A DNA stretch of 64,000 nt, taken from NCBI GenBank assembly GCA_036522515.1, contig DATDFQ010000061.1, forward strand, positions 1 to 64,000, given 5' to 3'. Positions 16,648-25,774 of the stretch are shown piece after piece. The position numbers and the translations under genes are program-made. The number at the start of each line of letters is the position of its first letter. Positions within the stretch are counted from its first letter, which is position 1. The DNA is from Bacteroidota bacterium. GTDB taxonomy: Bacteria > Bacteroidota > Ignavibacteria > UBA10030 > SZUA-254. Under the pieces are notes generated by a model. The model made no database searches and was not told where the DNA came from. It saw nothing but the letters and a program-made list of their open reading frames with translations.

Positions 16648-19278
16648 ATGCAGTTTACCCCCAAGCCCTTGAAGTTTCTCAAGATAATGCCGCTATTCTC
16701 GAGAGCGATAATTCCGGCATCGGCATTCATGTTGTTGGTGCTCGTAATGGCCGCGCGAACCGAAGCCCAGCAATTCACCAGAGTCGAATCGGGTGCGCCT
16801 TCGGAAGACATTGCCGCGTCGCGCAGCGTCAATTGGATCGATTTCAACGGAGACGGCTACCTGGACCTGTTTGTCTCGAGAGGGAAGCAGGGTGGACAGG
16901 ACAACATTCTCTACCGGAACGACGGCCCGCCGCTCTATGGCCTCACGCGCATGGACACGCTCATTGTTTCGCTCGACAACCAGCCCTCGGACGGAAGCAG
17001 CTGGGGAGATTATGACAACGACGGAAATCCCGATCTCTTCGTGGTCAACTGGTACGACCGGAACAATATGCTCTATAAGAATCTCGGGAACGGAACCTTC
17101 GCGCAGATCTTCTCCGGAACCCCGGTGAACGATCACGGGTATTCCGAGACATGTTCCTGGGGCGACTACGACAACGACGGGCTTCTCGATCTCTTCGTGA
17201 CGAACAGCGCAGGCGGGCTGAAGAATTTCCTTTACCGGAACCTCGGGAACGGTCAGTTCGATCGAATCACAACGGGGGTGATTACACAGGATAGCGGACC
17301 CTCCCGGGGAGCGAATTGGATCGATTACGACAATGACGGCGATCTCGATCTGTTCGTGGTCAACGAGAACAAAAAGAGCGAATTTCTTTACAAGAACATG
17401 AGGGTCGAATCGGGGGTCGACACCTTTCAAGCCATCACCGCCGGTCCTCTCGTGACGAGCGGAGGATCGTCCTGGAGCGCAAGCTGGGGGGATTTCGACA
17501 ACGACGGGGATCCGGACGTCTTCATCACGAATTTCGGCGATGCCCCCAGTTTTCTATTTCAGAACGACGGCAACGATTCATTCACCCGTCTCTCGATGGG
17601 AACGCTGACGTCAGACACCGGACATTTTGCCACGGCCTCGTGGGTTGACTTTGATAACGACGGAGACCTCGACCTGTTCGTGACGACCGCTTACTCGGGA
17701 GGCGCCACGACAAACTTCCTTTACATAAACCAGTTGATGGAGACAGGAATACCGGCTCTCGTCAAGGTGACCGGCCAGCCGCTGGTCGAGGAGCTCGGGT
17801 ACTGGTACGGAGTGAGCTGGGGCGACTACGATGAGGACGGAGACCTTGATGTCTTTGTCGCCGGCACCTTCGGCGAGAACAGCAAGAGTATCCTCTACAA
17901 GAATGACGGAAATTCCAACCACTGGCTCACGCTCGACTGCATCGGAACGGTATCGAACCGTTCCGCCATCGGCGCGCGCGTGAGAGTGAAGGCGACCATC
18001 GGAGGGAACCCCGTCTGGCAACTCAGGCAGGTCGAGGGGCAGAGCGGATACTGCGGCCAAAACCTGCAGCTCCATTTCGGGCTCGGGGACGCGCCGGTGA
18101 TCGATTCACTGAAAATTGAGTGGCCCTCAGGTCTGGTGGAAGCTTATAGAACCGTTGGCGCAGACCGGCATCTCACGATTGCGGAGAACGACTCCACACC
18201 TCCGATTCTCTCAGATCCTCCATCGGGTTCTGAGCGTGTCCCGGAAGGGGCGGTCGTCCACTGGCATAAGTCGTACTATCCAGCCCCTTACCGCCTGCAG
18301 GTCTCCACGGAGGCAAGCTTTACGACCGGCCTTGTTGTGGATGATTCCAGCGTTACCGATACGATGAAGCCTCTGCCCGCACTCCCGGACAGGAAACGGT
18401 ATTTCTGGAGGGTCCGGCCGGAGCGCACAATCCACAAGCATGCCTGGTCGGATACATGGTCGTTCGTCCTCGGTGCCTCCTCCTTTCAGTATTCCATGGC
18501 GCAATACTGGAACCTGGTTTCTCTGCCGGGTGTCGTGAATGATTCCTCGCGTGTCTCGGTTCTTCCCCCTTCATCGGGACCGGCATACGGGTATGATGGA
18601 TTATCCTATCTTCCGCAGGATACGCTGACGCGCGGGAGGGGATATTGGATACGTTTTTCTCAGCCGGCCCCGGGCGAGGCTCTCGGGGATCCGTTCGGAG
18701 CTGACACGATCCCCGTGTATGAAGGGTGGAATCTCATCGGTTCGACGAGTACCCCCCTCTCCGTGCTGAACATCGCCTCCGACCCCGGATCGATGGCCAC
18801 ATCGAGATTCTTTGAATACTCCGGCGGCTATCGTCCGGCGGATTCGCTTCGTCCCTGGAGGGGGTATTGGGTCAAGGCGAGCCAGGACGGCAGCTTGATC
18901 CTTTCCGCCTCCCCGGCTGCATCCCAATCAGCGCGGATCAGAATTGTTTCCGCTTCAGAGACTCCACCTTCACCCCCGGGAGGAGCGGATGATGAGGCGG
19001 TGGGGGATCGACCGACAATGTTTGGGCTTCAGCAGAACTATCCCAACCCATTCAATCCTACGACGAGGATCTCCTATAGTCTGGCGCGACGTGTACACGT
19101 CACGCTTGACGTCTACGACATGCTCGGGGTGAAGGTATCGACGATCCGGGAGGGGGATGAGGAGGCAGGCACTCACGATGTCGTTCTGGACGGCAGCGCC
19201 CTATCGAGCGGAGTGTACTATTATAGGTTGCAGGCCGGAGAGTACACGGAAGCGAAGAAACTACTGCTTATTCGCTAA
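16648..19278 (+). CDS. secreted FG-GAP/VCBS-repeat and ASPIC/UnbV protein with T9SS sorting domain
   Basis: 876 residues. The ATG follows a strong Shine-Dalgarno (aaaggagaag). The N-terminal signal region is hydrophobic (IIPASAFMLLVLVMAARTEAQ). About seven FG-GAP/VCBS repeats follow, each with a calcium-binding-like D-x-D/N-x-D-G motif (WGDYDNDGNPDLFVVNW, WIDYDNDGDLDLFVVN, WGDYDEDGDLDVFVAG), together forming a probable beta-propeller. The ASPIC/UnbV module is about 430-520 (GARVRVKA, GYCGQNLQLHFGLG, LKIEWPSG). An FN3-like part comes next. The end is a classic T9SS type-A sorting domain (LQQNYPNPFNPTTRIS ... GVYYYRLQAGEYTEAKKLLL). It should be exported by Sec, passed across the outer membrane by T9SS and attached to the surface. 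The role is probably adhesion or binding. Confidence 0.9.
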   Translation: MQFTPKPLKFLKIMPLFSRAIIPASAFMLLVLVMAARTEAQQFTRVESGAPSEDIAASRSVNWIDFNGDGYLDLFVSRGKQGGQDNILYRNDGPPLYGLTRMDTLIVSLDNQPSDGSSWGDYDNDGNPDLFVVNWYDRNNMLYKNLGNGTFAQIFSGTPVNDHGYSETCSWGDYDNDGLLDLFVTNSAGGLKNFLYRNLGNGQFDRITTGVITQDSGPSRGANWIDYDNDGDLDLFVVNENKKSEFLYKNMRVESGVDTFQAITAGPLVTSGGSSWSASWGDFDNDGDPDVFITNFGDAPSFLFQNDGNDSFTRLSMGTLTSDTGHFATASWVDFDNDGDLDLFVTTAYSGGATTNFLYINQLMETGIPALVKVTGQPLVEELGYWYGVSWGDYDEDGDLDVFVAGTFGENSKSILYKNDGNSNHWLTLDCIGTVSNRSAIGARVRVKATIGGNPVWQLRQVEGQSGYCGQNLQLHFGLGDAPVIDSLKIEWPSGLVEAYRTVGADRHLTIAENDSTPPILSDPPSGSERVPEGAVVHWHKSYYPAPYRLQVSTEASFTTGLVVDDSSVTDTMKPLPALPDRKRYFWRVRPERTIHKHAWSDTWSFVLGASSFQYSMAQYWNLVSLPGVVNDSSRVSVLPPSSGPAYGYDGLSYLPQDTLTRGRGYWIRFSQPAPGEALGDPFGADTIPVYEGWNLIGSTSTPLSVLNIASDPGSMATSRFFEYSGGYRPADSLRPWRGYWVKASQDGSLILSASPAASQSARIRIVSASETPPSPPGGADDEAVGDRPTMFGLQQNYPNPFNPTTRISYSLARRVHVTLDVYDMLGVKVSTIREGDEEAGTHDVVLDGSALSSGVYYYRLQAGEYTEAKKLLLIR

Positions 19279-19332
19279 TTTCCCAAGGGGTGCAAGCTCC
19301 GGCTGTGACTCGGTTTAGTCGTCTCTCTCCAC

Positions 19333-19700
19333 CTCGTCATGCTGACATGCTTTAGGTCAGCATCTTATCTCGTTCCCACGCTCCGCGTGGGAGCGAGCGC
19401 GACCTGAAGGTCGCGCCTACCGACGCTTCGGGCTTGGAGGCCGCAGCCTTCAGGCTGCGTTTGTTCGGTTCGACAGGTCGCCGGACGTAGGGGCGACGCA
19501 TGCGTCGCCCGAAAGGGTCATCGTATCATCTGAGCTTCCGGGCGGGGCATGCCCCGCCCCTACAAGGGCACGCGACCTAAAGGTCGCGCCTACCGACGCT
19601 TCGGCCTCGGTAGCCGCAGCCTTCAGGCTGCGTTTGATCGGTTTGACGGGTCGCCTGACGTAGGGCGAGGCATGCCTCGCCCGTCAAGACGGCTGTGCAA
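19333..19700. repeat. mosaic of distinct short palindromic repeats (left block)
   Basis: At least four palindrome types are interleaved: 'ctcgtcatgctgacatgc..' (19333-19365); 'cgttcccacg ctccg cgtgggagcg' (19371-19395); 'gcgcgacctgaaggtcgcgc' (twice) and 'gcagccttcaggctgc' (twice); and 'gggcgacgcatgcgtcgccc', 'ggcggggcatgccccgcc' and 'gggcgaggcatgcctcgccc'. Each is a near-perfect hairpin with a 4-6 nt loop or none. They resemble REP-type elements. No open frame of note covers the block, so it is noncoding. Confidence 0.8.
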
Positions 19701-19752
19701 ATCAATTAGAGAGTAGATTCGTCAGGTAGGTTCTGGAGTTACAACTGCGAAA

Positions 19753-19782
19753 CAAAAAAGCAGAGCTAAGACCTCTGCTTTT
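19753..19782 (-). terminator. Rho-independent terminator of tRNA-Leu
   Basis: Reading the minus strand: AAAGCAGAG, a 7-nt loop, CTCTGCTTT, then a T-run (TTTTTTG). It lies about 45 nt downstream of the tRNA 3' end in the direction of transcription, so it is the natural end of the tRNA transcript. Confidence 0.85.
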
Positions 19783-19827
19783 GATGAAACCATTAAATAT
19801 CAATACTATTTACTGACCATCTGTCGG

Positions 19828-19911
19828 TGCCCGGAGCAGGACTTGAACCTGTACGCCGTTGCCGGCACTAGACCCTGAATCTAGCGCGTCTGCCAATTCC
19901 GCCATCCGGGC
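19828..19911 (-). tRNA. tRNA-Leu (anticodon CAG)
   Basis: The 84-nt minus-strand gene begins GCCCGGATGGCGGAATTGGC and ends TCCGGGC plus discriminator A. The 7-bp acceptor stem is perfect. The anticodon stem is CTAGA/TCTAG with loop TTCAGGG, giving anticodon CAG. A long variable arm (TGCCGGCAACGGCGT) marks class II tRNA-Leu, and the T arm carries GGTTCAAGTCC. The 3' CCA is not encoded: the genome reads CCG after the discriminator base. Confidence 0.97.
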
Positions 19912-20109
19912 TTGAAACTAAACCTGCTTACACCATCTTCTTCTGCGCCAATTCGTACGTTCGGGGCCAATCCTTGCATGCTGGGTACAAAAAGAGCCGC
20001 GTGGGGTGTACCGGCGTGGTGCAGGAGATTTTTGGTACACAATGGTACCAAATTTTGCGCTCATTATCAACCACCATTGATATTGGGCAGTGGGTGAATT
20101 TCAACCGCC

Positions 20110-20409
20110 GAGCACAAAACCGCAGCCTAAAGGCTGCGGCTACCAAGTCCAAAGCGTCCGAATCCGCCTTCCGCCGCGGAGCGGCGGAACGAGATCCGGG
20201 GTATCGGTAGCCGCAAGCTTTAGCTTGCGGGTTTTTGATCGAGGAGCTGTGGCATGGCGGGAAAAAGACCGCAGCCTGAAGGCTGCGGCTACCAAGAGAA
20301 GGCCGCAGAGGTAACGGTAGGCGCGACCTTTAGGTCGCGTGCCCGCAGCCTAAAGGATGCGGCTAAAAGCGTTGGAAGATGCTGACCAGGAGCATGTCAG
20401 CATGACGAG
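20110..20409. repeat. mosaic of short palindromic repeats (right block)
   Basis: Contains 'ccgcagcctaaaggctgcgg' type hairpins (copies near 20120, 20270 and 20344), 'gccgcaagctttagcttgcggg' (about 20211-20232), 'ggcgcgacctttaggtcgcg' (about 20319-20338) and an inverted copy of the 16419 element at 20362-20409. The cores are the same as in the left block at 19333-19700, so the tRNA gene is embedded in the repeat cluster. 19912-20109 between tRNA and block shows no gene or recognisable signal. Confidence 0.75.
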
Positions 20410-20452
20410 CTGGAGAGATAGACGGCCAAACTGAGGCGCTACCTTTTTCCAC

Positions 20453-20481
20453 TTGACGTTTTCCCCGAAACTCTTTATCTT
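20453..20481 (+). promoter_or_regulatory. sigma-70-type promoter of the Oar-like receptor gene
   Basis: TTGACG (20453-20458), 17-nt spacer, TATCTT (20476-20481), 37 nt before the start codon. The TTGACGTTTTCC stretch is identical to that in front of the DUF4398-like lipoprotein gene (12659). Confidence 0.65.
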
Positions 20482-20517
20482 CCCGCGTTCACCACCCACC
20501 ATCAATCCGGAGGAGCC

Positions 20518-23500
20518 ATGCAGCGATCGATCGTTCTTCTATGCGTTATCCTTCTTGCGGCCGGAACTCTCAGGAGTCAGGGCGTAACGACCGCCTCGAT
20601 GTCCGGCATCGTCACAACCGACCAGGGCGAACCTCTGCCCGGCGCGAATGTCGTGGCTGTCCACGAGCCGACAGGAACACGGTTCGGAACTTCCACGCGT
20701 ATAAACGGACAGTTCGACATACCCAATATGAAGATTGGCGGGCCATACACCCTCACCGTTACTCATATCGGTTACAAGAGCGACAGCAAGAAGGATCTCT
20801 ATCTCAGCCTGGCACAGAGCTTGCGCTCGGATTTCCAGCTCGTCGAGGAAGCCGTCCAAGGGAGGGAGGTCGTCGTCACAGCGGACACCGATGCGGTCCT
20901 CAACAGCGGCAGGACTGGAGCGGCGACATTCATCACTCCCAGCCAGGTGCAGGAGCTGCCTTCGGTCAAGCGCAGCACCCGGGACCTCACGCGGGTCGAT
21001 CCCCGGAGCGACGGAAACTTCAGTTTCGGCGGAAAGAACTGGCTCTATAATAACATCTCCCTCGACGGATCATATTTTAACAATCCGTACGGCCTTGACG
21101 ACCCCGCCCCCGGCGGCCAGACGGGCGCCGAGCCGGTTCCCTTCGATGCCGTCGAGCAGGTTCAGGTGTCTGTGGCTCCCTTCGATGTGCGCGAGGGGGG
21201 ATTTACGGGCGCAGGGATCAACACCGTCACCAAGAGCGGAACAAATGAGATCATGGGTTCGATGTACAACTTTTACAGAAACGCAGACCTCGTCGGGAAT
21301 TCGGTGCGGGGAAACAAGGTATTGGCAAATCCCACACTCGCATTTCATCAGTCCGGCTTTACGCTCAGCGGCCCGATCGTTCCAAACACCCTCTTTTTCT
21401 TCATGAACGGAGAAGTCGTGCGGAGGGAGGACCCCGCATCGGACTTTGCGGCGAATCATGGACAGTCCGGATTCGGCATCTCGCGGGTGCGGGCGTCCAC
21501 CATGGACTCCATTCGCCAACGGATGCTCGACGTCTACGGATACGATCCCGGCCCGTACGAGGGGTACAATCATTCGACCGACAACGACAAGTTCCTCGCC
21601 AAGCTCGACTGGAACCTGAACGAGGACAATAACGTGACGCTCCGTTTTGATTATCTGAACGGGCGGCGCGAGCTCGGCCCCCACCCCTTCGTTCTGAGTT
21701 ACGCCAACACGGGACGCGGACCGAATGAAAACAGCCTCCCGTTCCGGAACTCCGGGTACCGCATCAACAATCATCTCAATTCGTTCGCGCTCGAAACAAA
21801 CAGCCGGTTCGGGACGATGGCGAACAGGTTCTTTGCAAGCTACAACAGGTTCCGGGATTTTCGCGATCCCTTCAGCAGGCCCTTCCCCACGATCGAGATC
21901 GGACAGGACGGTGTCACGTATACGACCCTCGGGCATGAACCCTTTTCGATCGACAACACGCTCGACCAGGATGTCTGGCAGTTTACGGACAATTTTACCT
22001 ATTCCGCCGGCCAGCACGTGTTGACGCTCGGCGGCAACTTTGAGAAGTTCTCGTTTTTCAACTCGTTCAACCTCTTCCGGTACGGAGTCTTCTTTCTCCC
22101 TCCGTCGATAGGGGGTTCGACGTTCGATTCTCCCGCGGAGTTCTTCCAGTATACCGATCCCTCGGACACCTCGAAATTCCTGAACTGGAACGCGCAGACT
22201 GCCGCCGCCGACAAGAGCCCGTTTAAGGGCGAGGATATCAGCGCGGGACAGCTTTCGTTTTACGGACAGGACGAGTTCCTGGCGACGAGGGAGCTTAGCC
22301 TCACTTACGGCCTGAGGGTGGACATACCGATCTACTTCACGACTCCGGTGGACAACCCGTTCTCCCGGTCGCTTCTATCGCTCGACGGAGACGGAAACCC
22401 CGAAACGATCGACCAGAGCAAATTGCCCTCGGCGAAGCCGCTCTTCTCGCCCCGCGTGGGGTTCAATTGGAACGCATCGGGAGACCGGACCACGCAGGTC
22501 CGTGGGGGCACCGGAATCTTCACCGGGCGGATCCCGTTCGTATGGTTCGGCAATAACATCTCCAACCCCGGCTTCAATCCGAATCTTCCTCCCTGGGAGC
22601 AGACCTTCTATGTAAACGCCATGGCGACCGATTTCAAATGGCCGCAAGCGTGGACGAACAACATCGCCGTGGATCACATGCTTCCGGGGGACCTTCTCGG
22701 GACACTCGAATTCCTGTACAGCAAGGACATCAACGCCGTCTACCTGAGAAACGGCAATCTGGGCGCGCCGATCGGAAAAGTTTCGGTTGACGGGCGCCCC
22801 TATTATCCCAGCGCCCAGCTCAATCCGTCGATTGGCGGACTCTTCGTCATCGACAACACGAGCGAGGGATATAACTGGAACGTCACCGGCCAGCTCCGGA
22901 AAACGTTCGATTTCGGACTGCATACCAGCCTCTCCTATACCTATCTCGAGGCGAAGAACCAGATGAAGTCGACCGAGATCGCGAGCGTGCTCTGGAGCGG
23001 GAACCCCGTCCAGGGCAATCCCAACAAGCCCGAGCTGAGCTTCTCGGAGTTCGGCGAGAGACAGAGAATCATCGGCACGGCCACTCTTCGCCACGTCTGG
23101 TCTGAACATCTGGCCACGAGCTTCGGGGTCTTCTTCGAGGTTGCCGAAGGCAACACCTTCGCGGGAGCGGGAGGGAACCGGTATTCGTTTACGTACTCCG
23201 GCGACGTGAACAATGACGGGAGCGGGGGAAACGATCTCATGTACATTCCGAGAGACCAGAGCGAGATAACGTTCGCCCCGTATACGGACAAGAACGGGAA
23301 TACGGTGACCGCCGCCCAGCAGTGGGCTTCCTTCGATGCGTTCATCCGGCAGGACGACTATCTGAACTCGCACAGAGGCCAGATTGCGGAACGCTTCGGC
23401 GCGCTGAATCCCTGGTTCAGCAATGTCGACTTTCGCGTCCTCCAGGATATCACGTTTATGTTCAGCGGTCAGCCCCACACGTTCGAGCTCAGCGCCGACA

Positions 23501-23727
23501 TACTCAATGCCGGCAATCTCCTGAGCTCAAGCTGGGGGGTCCGGAGCGCGGCAAGTGCCGCCGCAACGACTCCCCTCGTCCTGGCGCGTGTCGACAATCC
23601 CTCTCCGGGGGTTTACAATCCCGTATTCAATTATAAGGCCCTTGCCCCGACTACCTTCACGGATGATCCCGGGCTCAACTCCCGGTGGCAGATCCAGCTG
23701 GGGCTCCGGTACATGTTCAATCATTGA
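20518..23727 (+). CDS. Oar-like TonB-dependent outer-membrane receptor
   Basis: 1069 residues with a good ribosome-binding site (ggagg) nine bases before the ATG. A signal peptide of about 20 residues (SIVLLCVILLAAGTLRSQ) precedes a carboxypeptidase-regulatory-like domain at about 25-115 (GIVTTDQGEPLPGANVVAV, ITVTHIGYKS-like turn). A plug-like region follows (TFITPSQVQELPSVKRSTRD, FDAVEQVQVSVAPFDVREGG, GAGINTVTKSGTNE), then a long beta-barrel ending LGLRYMFNH. The INTVTKSGTNE motif and large size are typical of the Oar subfamily. The protein should sit in the outer membrane and take up or handle a large ligand using TonB energy, or help export or adhesion as described for Oar proteins. It is probably monocistronic, followed by a hairpin. 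Confidence 0.9.
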   Translation: MQRSIVLLCVILLAAGTLRSQGVTTASMSGIVTTDQGEPLPGANVVAVHEPTGTRFGTSTRINGQFDIPNMKIGGPYTLTVTHIGYKSDSKKDLYLSLAQSLRSDFQLVEEAVQGREVVVTADTDAVLNSGRTGAATFITPSQVQELPSVKRSTRDLTRVDPRSDGNFSFGGKNWLYNNISLDGSYFNNPYGLDDPAPGGQTGAEPVPFDAVEQVQVSVAPFDVREGGFTGAGINTVTKSGTNEIMGSMYNFYRNADLVGNSVRGNKVLANPTLAFHQSGFTLSGPIVPNTLFFFMNGEVVRREDPASDFAANHGQSGFGISRVRASTMDSIRQRMLDVYGYDPGPYEGYNHSTDNDKFLAKLDWNLNEDNNVTLRFDYLNGRRELGPHPFVLSYANTGRGPNENSLPFRNSGYRINNHLNSFALETNSRFGTMANRFFASYNRFRDFRDPFSRPFPTIEIGQDGVTYTTLGHEPFSIDNTLDQDVWQFTDNFTYSAGQHVLTLGGNFEKFSFFNSFNLFRYGVFFLPPSIGGSTFDSPAEFFQYTDPSDTSKFLNWNAQTAAADKSPFKGEDISAGQLSFYGQDEFLATRELSLTYGLRVDIPIYFTTPVDNPFSRSLLSLDGDGNPETIDQSKLPSAKPLFSPRVGFNWNASGDRTTQVRGGTGIFTGRIPFVWFGNNISNPGFNPNLPPWEQTFYVNAMATDFKWPQAWTNNIAVDHMLPGDLLGTLEFLYSKDINAVYLRNGNLGAPIGKVSVDGRPYYPSAQLNPSIGGLFVIDNTSEGYNWNVTGQLRKTFDFGLHTSLSYTYLEAKNQMKSTEIASVLWSGNPVQGNPNKPELSFSEFGERQRIIGTATLRHVWSEHLATSFGVFFEVAEGNTFAGAGGNRYSFTYSGDVNNDGSGGNDLMYIPRDQSEITFAPYTDKNGNTVTAAQQWASFDAFIRQDDYLNSHRGQIAERFGALNPWFSNVDFRVLQDITFMFSGQPHTFELSADILNAGNLLSSSWGVRSAASAAATTPLVLARVDNPSPGVYNPVFNYKALAPTTFTDDPGLNSRWQIQLGLRYMFNH

Positions 23728-23753
23728 GAATCCTTCAGGTTTTTCGCTTTCGT

Positions 23754-23780
23754 GCGAGGGGGGGGCCTCTCCCCCCTTGC
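23754..23780. terminator. strong hairpin after the Oar-like gene
   Basis: A 10-bp stem GCGAGGGGGG / CCCCCCTTGC with one G-T pair and a 7-nt loop, starting 27 nt after the stop codon. No T-run follows, so intrinsic termination is uncertain. A 3' stabilising or boundary hairpin is as likely. Confidence 0.5.
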
Positions 23781-23880
23781 ATGTGAGCTCACCCCTCCCG
23801 GCCCACCGTAGCCCGGCTACGACAACCAACCTAGAGTAATCGCGGTATCCAAACCCGCATTAATTACATAAATCCTCCTA

Positions 23881-23909
23881 TTGATATTGTGAGGCGTCCT
23901 ATTTATTAT
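23881..23909 (+). promoter_or_regulatory. sigma-70-type promoter of the stressosome operon
   Basis: TTGATA (23881-23886), 17-nt spacer, TATTAT (23904-23909). A start near 23916 would give a leader of about 130 nt before the RsbR start. This is the best -35/-10 match in the 320-bp gap between the Oar-like gene and rsbR. The rest of the gap shows only the hairpin at 23754. Confidence 0.6.
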
Positions 23910-24047
23910 TGATGGGAGCTGCTTTCGGAGAAAAAGTATTCTTCTTCAAACATCCGGCTCCCGGCAACTTCGGACTGGAGTGCCATCCGTTGGCCGACCC
24001 CACCGTGACGCGCGGCGTGTCATTCAAACTTAGGAGGAACATCTCCG

Positions 24048-24968
24048 ATGGCAAAGGATAACGGCAGTAAAAGGCAGCACACCGATACGCAGCCTTTGAG
24101 CGAGTCTACGATCTCCTTGCTCCGCGAGCTGGTGGCGCATCTGAGGGATAACCGCTCCCAACTGCGGCAGGACTGGGCCAGGCGAATCACCGAATCACAA
24201 TTCCTGACGGCAATGTCCCAGGATGAGGTCTTCGCCGAGGCGACCACGGTCTACGACAGCTATATCGGGGTCCTCGAGACGGGGAGCGTCGAATCGCTGC
24301 AAGCGTATGCGCGCGACCTGTCGGAGCGGATCATCCCGCGCGGAGTCGAGACTCATGAAGTGATCGGCATCGTGCTCCTCCTGCGCGACGTTCTGGCCCG
24401 ATTTCTGTTCGCAAAGTATCAGAATGATTTCGCCCTCCTTAACAGGATTCTTGACGTCTACGAGCCCGCTGCCAACCGGGTCGCCAACACCGTCGCGGTC
24501 GGTTTCGTGCAGGAGCGCGAGAGGATTATCAGGCAGCAGCAGGAGGCGATCAGGGAGCTTTCCACGCCGGTTCTCCAGGTGCGTGAGCGGCTCCTTATCC
24601 TGCCCATCATCGGAGTGATCGACTCCCAGCGCGCCAGGCAGCTCACCGAACAGCTGTTGCGGGGGATCCGGGCGAACCGCGCCAAGGTGGTCGTCATCGA
24701 TATTACCGGGGTCCCGTCGGTCGACTCCACGGTCGCCAACCACCTCGTGCAGACCGTCGAGGCGTCGAGACTGATGGGCGCCACTGTGATTGTCACCGGC
24801 CTTTCTTCGGAAATCGCCCAGACACTCGTCACGATCGGCGTCGATCTCGGAAAGATGAAAACCGTCGGAGACCTCCAGGGGGGAATCGAGGAAGCCGAAG
24901 GTCTCCTGGGATACAAAGTCAACTTATCAGATCAGGAACCGTCCGAGACGCTCAAGCAGGAGAACTAG
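24048..24968 (+). CDS. rsbR: RsbR-type stressosome scaffold/sensor (RsbRD-like N-terminus, STAS C-terminus)
   Basis: 306 residues. The N-terminal helical region at about 15-160 (LVAHLRDNRSQLRQDWARRI, YARDLSERIIPRGVETHEVI) looks like the RsbRD N-terminal sensor domain rather than a globin or PAS domain. A linker helix (ERERIIRQQQEAIRELSTPV) leads to a STAS domain at about 180-295. The STAS domain contains VVVIDITGVPSVDSTVANHL and GLSSEIAQTLV, where RsbR proteins have the RsbT-phosphorylated threonines. With the next two genes it should form the stressosome core. The ATG follows 'ttaggagg'. The signal sensed is unknown. Confidence 0.92.
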   Translation: MAKDNGSKRQHTDTQPLSESTISLLRELVAHLRDNRSQLRQDWARRITESQFLTAMSQDEVFAEATTVYDSYIGVLETGSVESLQAYARDLSERIIPRGVETHEVIGIVLLLRDVLARFLFAKYQNDFALLNRILDVYEPAANRVANTVAVGFVQERERIIRQQQEAIRELSTPVLQVRERLLILPIIGVIDSQRARQLTEQLLRGIRANRAKVVVIDITGVPSVDSTVANHLVQTVEASRLMGATVIVTGLSSEIAQTLVTIGVDLGKMKTVGDLQGGIEEAEGLLGYKVNLSDQEPSETLKQEN

Positions 24969-24999
24969 TCCACCCCCATCACAGAGGCAGGGGAACAGA

Positions 25000-25374
25000 A
25001 TGCGGGTTCCGATCCTTAAACAGGGCGAGTATCTCATTGCGATCATTCAGTCAGCCCTGACTGACGAAGACCTGCTGCAGCTCCGGGATGAGTTGACCGG
25101 ACAGGTCGGGAGGTATCGCGCCCGCGGAGTGATCGTCGACCTCACCGCTCTTGACGTCATGGATTCCTTCGCCACCCAGACTCTTCGATCACTGGCTCAT
25201 ATGATCAAACTGCGGGGCGCCGAGATGGTGATTGTCGGGGTTCAGCCCGAGGTGGCGTTTACGATGGTGCAGCTCGGGTTGACACTCGAAGGGATCTCGA
25301 CTGCGTTGGACCTTGAGGAAGGCCTCAGCCAGCTGAACCTTCGGGCAAAGGGAGCCATGGCGCGTGGAAGATGA
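25000..25374 (+). CDS. rsbS: RsbS, single STAS-domain stressosome core protein
   Basis: 124 residues forming one STAS domain. VIVDLTALDVMDSFATQTL carries the conserved D-S pair; Ser56 aligns with the serine phosphorylated by RsbT in Bacillus RsbS (DSF motif). The gene starts 31 nt after rsbR with 'aggggaacag' as ribosome-binding site. The Bacillus family member co-assembles with RsbR and holds RsbT until stress-triggered phosphorylation; the same role is inferred here from gene order and motif. Its 3' end overlaps rsbT by 11 nt. Confidence 0.93.
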   Translation: MRVPILKQGEYLIAIIQSALTDEDLLQLRDELTGQVGRYRARGVIVDLTALDVMDSFATQTLRSLAHMIKLRGAEMVIVGVQPEVAFTMVQLGLTLEGISTALDLEEGLSQLNLRAKGAMARGR

Positions 25375-25774
25375 GGTTCGGGTCTCCATCGGATCGGAGT
25401 CCGACATCGTCACCGCCCGCGAGCAGGGACGGCTGATGGCGCGGGAGATCGGGTTCGATGGAAGCCAGCCCACGGTGATCGCCACGGCTATCTCGGAGGT
25501 GGCGAGAAACATGCTCCAATATGCGGGGGGCGGGGAGCTCGTGATACGGCGGGTCCATCATAGCGTCAACGGAGGGATCATGATCGTGGCGAGAGATCAC
25601 GGGCCGGGGATCAAGGACCTCGACCTCGCCATGCAGGACGGTTTCACCACGGGCAGGGGGCTCGGAATCGGTCTTCCGGGCTCGCGCCGGCTGATGGACG
25701 AGTTTGAGATCTCGTCGGCAGTCGGCGAGGGAACGACGGTCACCATGAAAAAGTGGGTATTGCACGAGCGATGA
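25364..25774 (+). CDS. rsbT: RsbT, switch serine/threonine kinase of the stressosome
   Basis: 136 residues from a GTG at 25364, with 'aaaggga' 10 nt upstream. It is a GHKL-type ATPase: N-box ISEVARNMLQYAGG, G1 box ARDHGPGI, and the RsbT signature GRGLGIGLPGSRRLMDEF. In known modules RsbT phosphorylates RsbR and RsbS, leaves the complex and activates a protein with an RsbU-type N-terminal domain. Such a domain is found two genes downstream. It overlaps rsbS (11 nt) and the next gene (ATGA), so translation is tightly coupled. Confidence 0.93.
   Translation: MEDEVRVSIGSESDIVTAREQGRLMAREIGFDGSQPTVIATAISEVARNMLQYAGGGELVIRRVHHSVNGGIMIVARDHGPGIKDLDLAMQDGFTTGRGLGIGLPGSRRLMDEFEISSAVGEGTTVTMKKWVLHER

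Noticed and set aside
20043-20058. TGGTACCAAATTTTGC, resembling a sigma-54 promoter
   Set aside because: The distance from GG to GC is 13 rather than 12 bases, and no gene follows at a suitable distance; it lies in the repeat region.
19333-20409. Integrated element or island at tRNA-Leu
   Set aside because: No integrase, phage or plasmid genes are seen, and no second copy of the tRNA 3' end was found nearby; only short palindromes occur.
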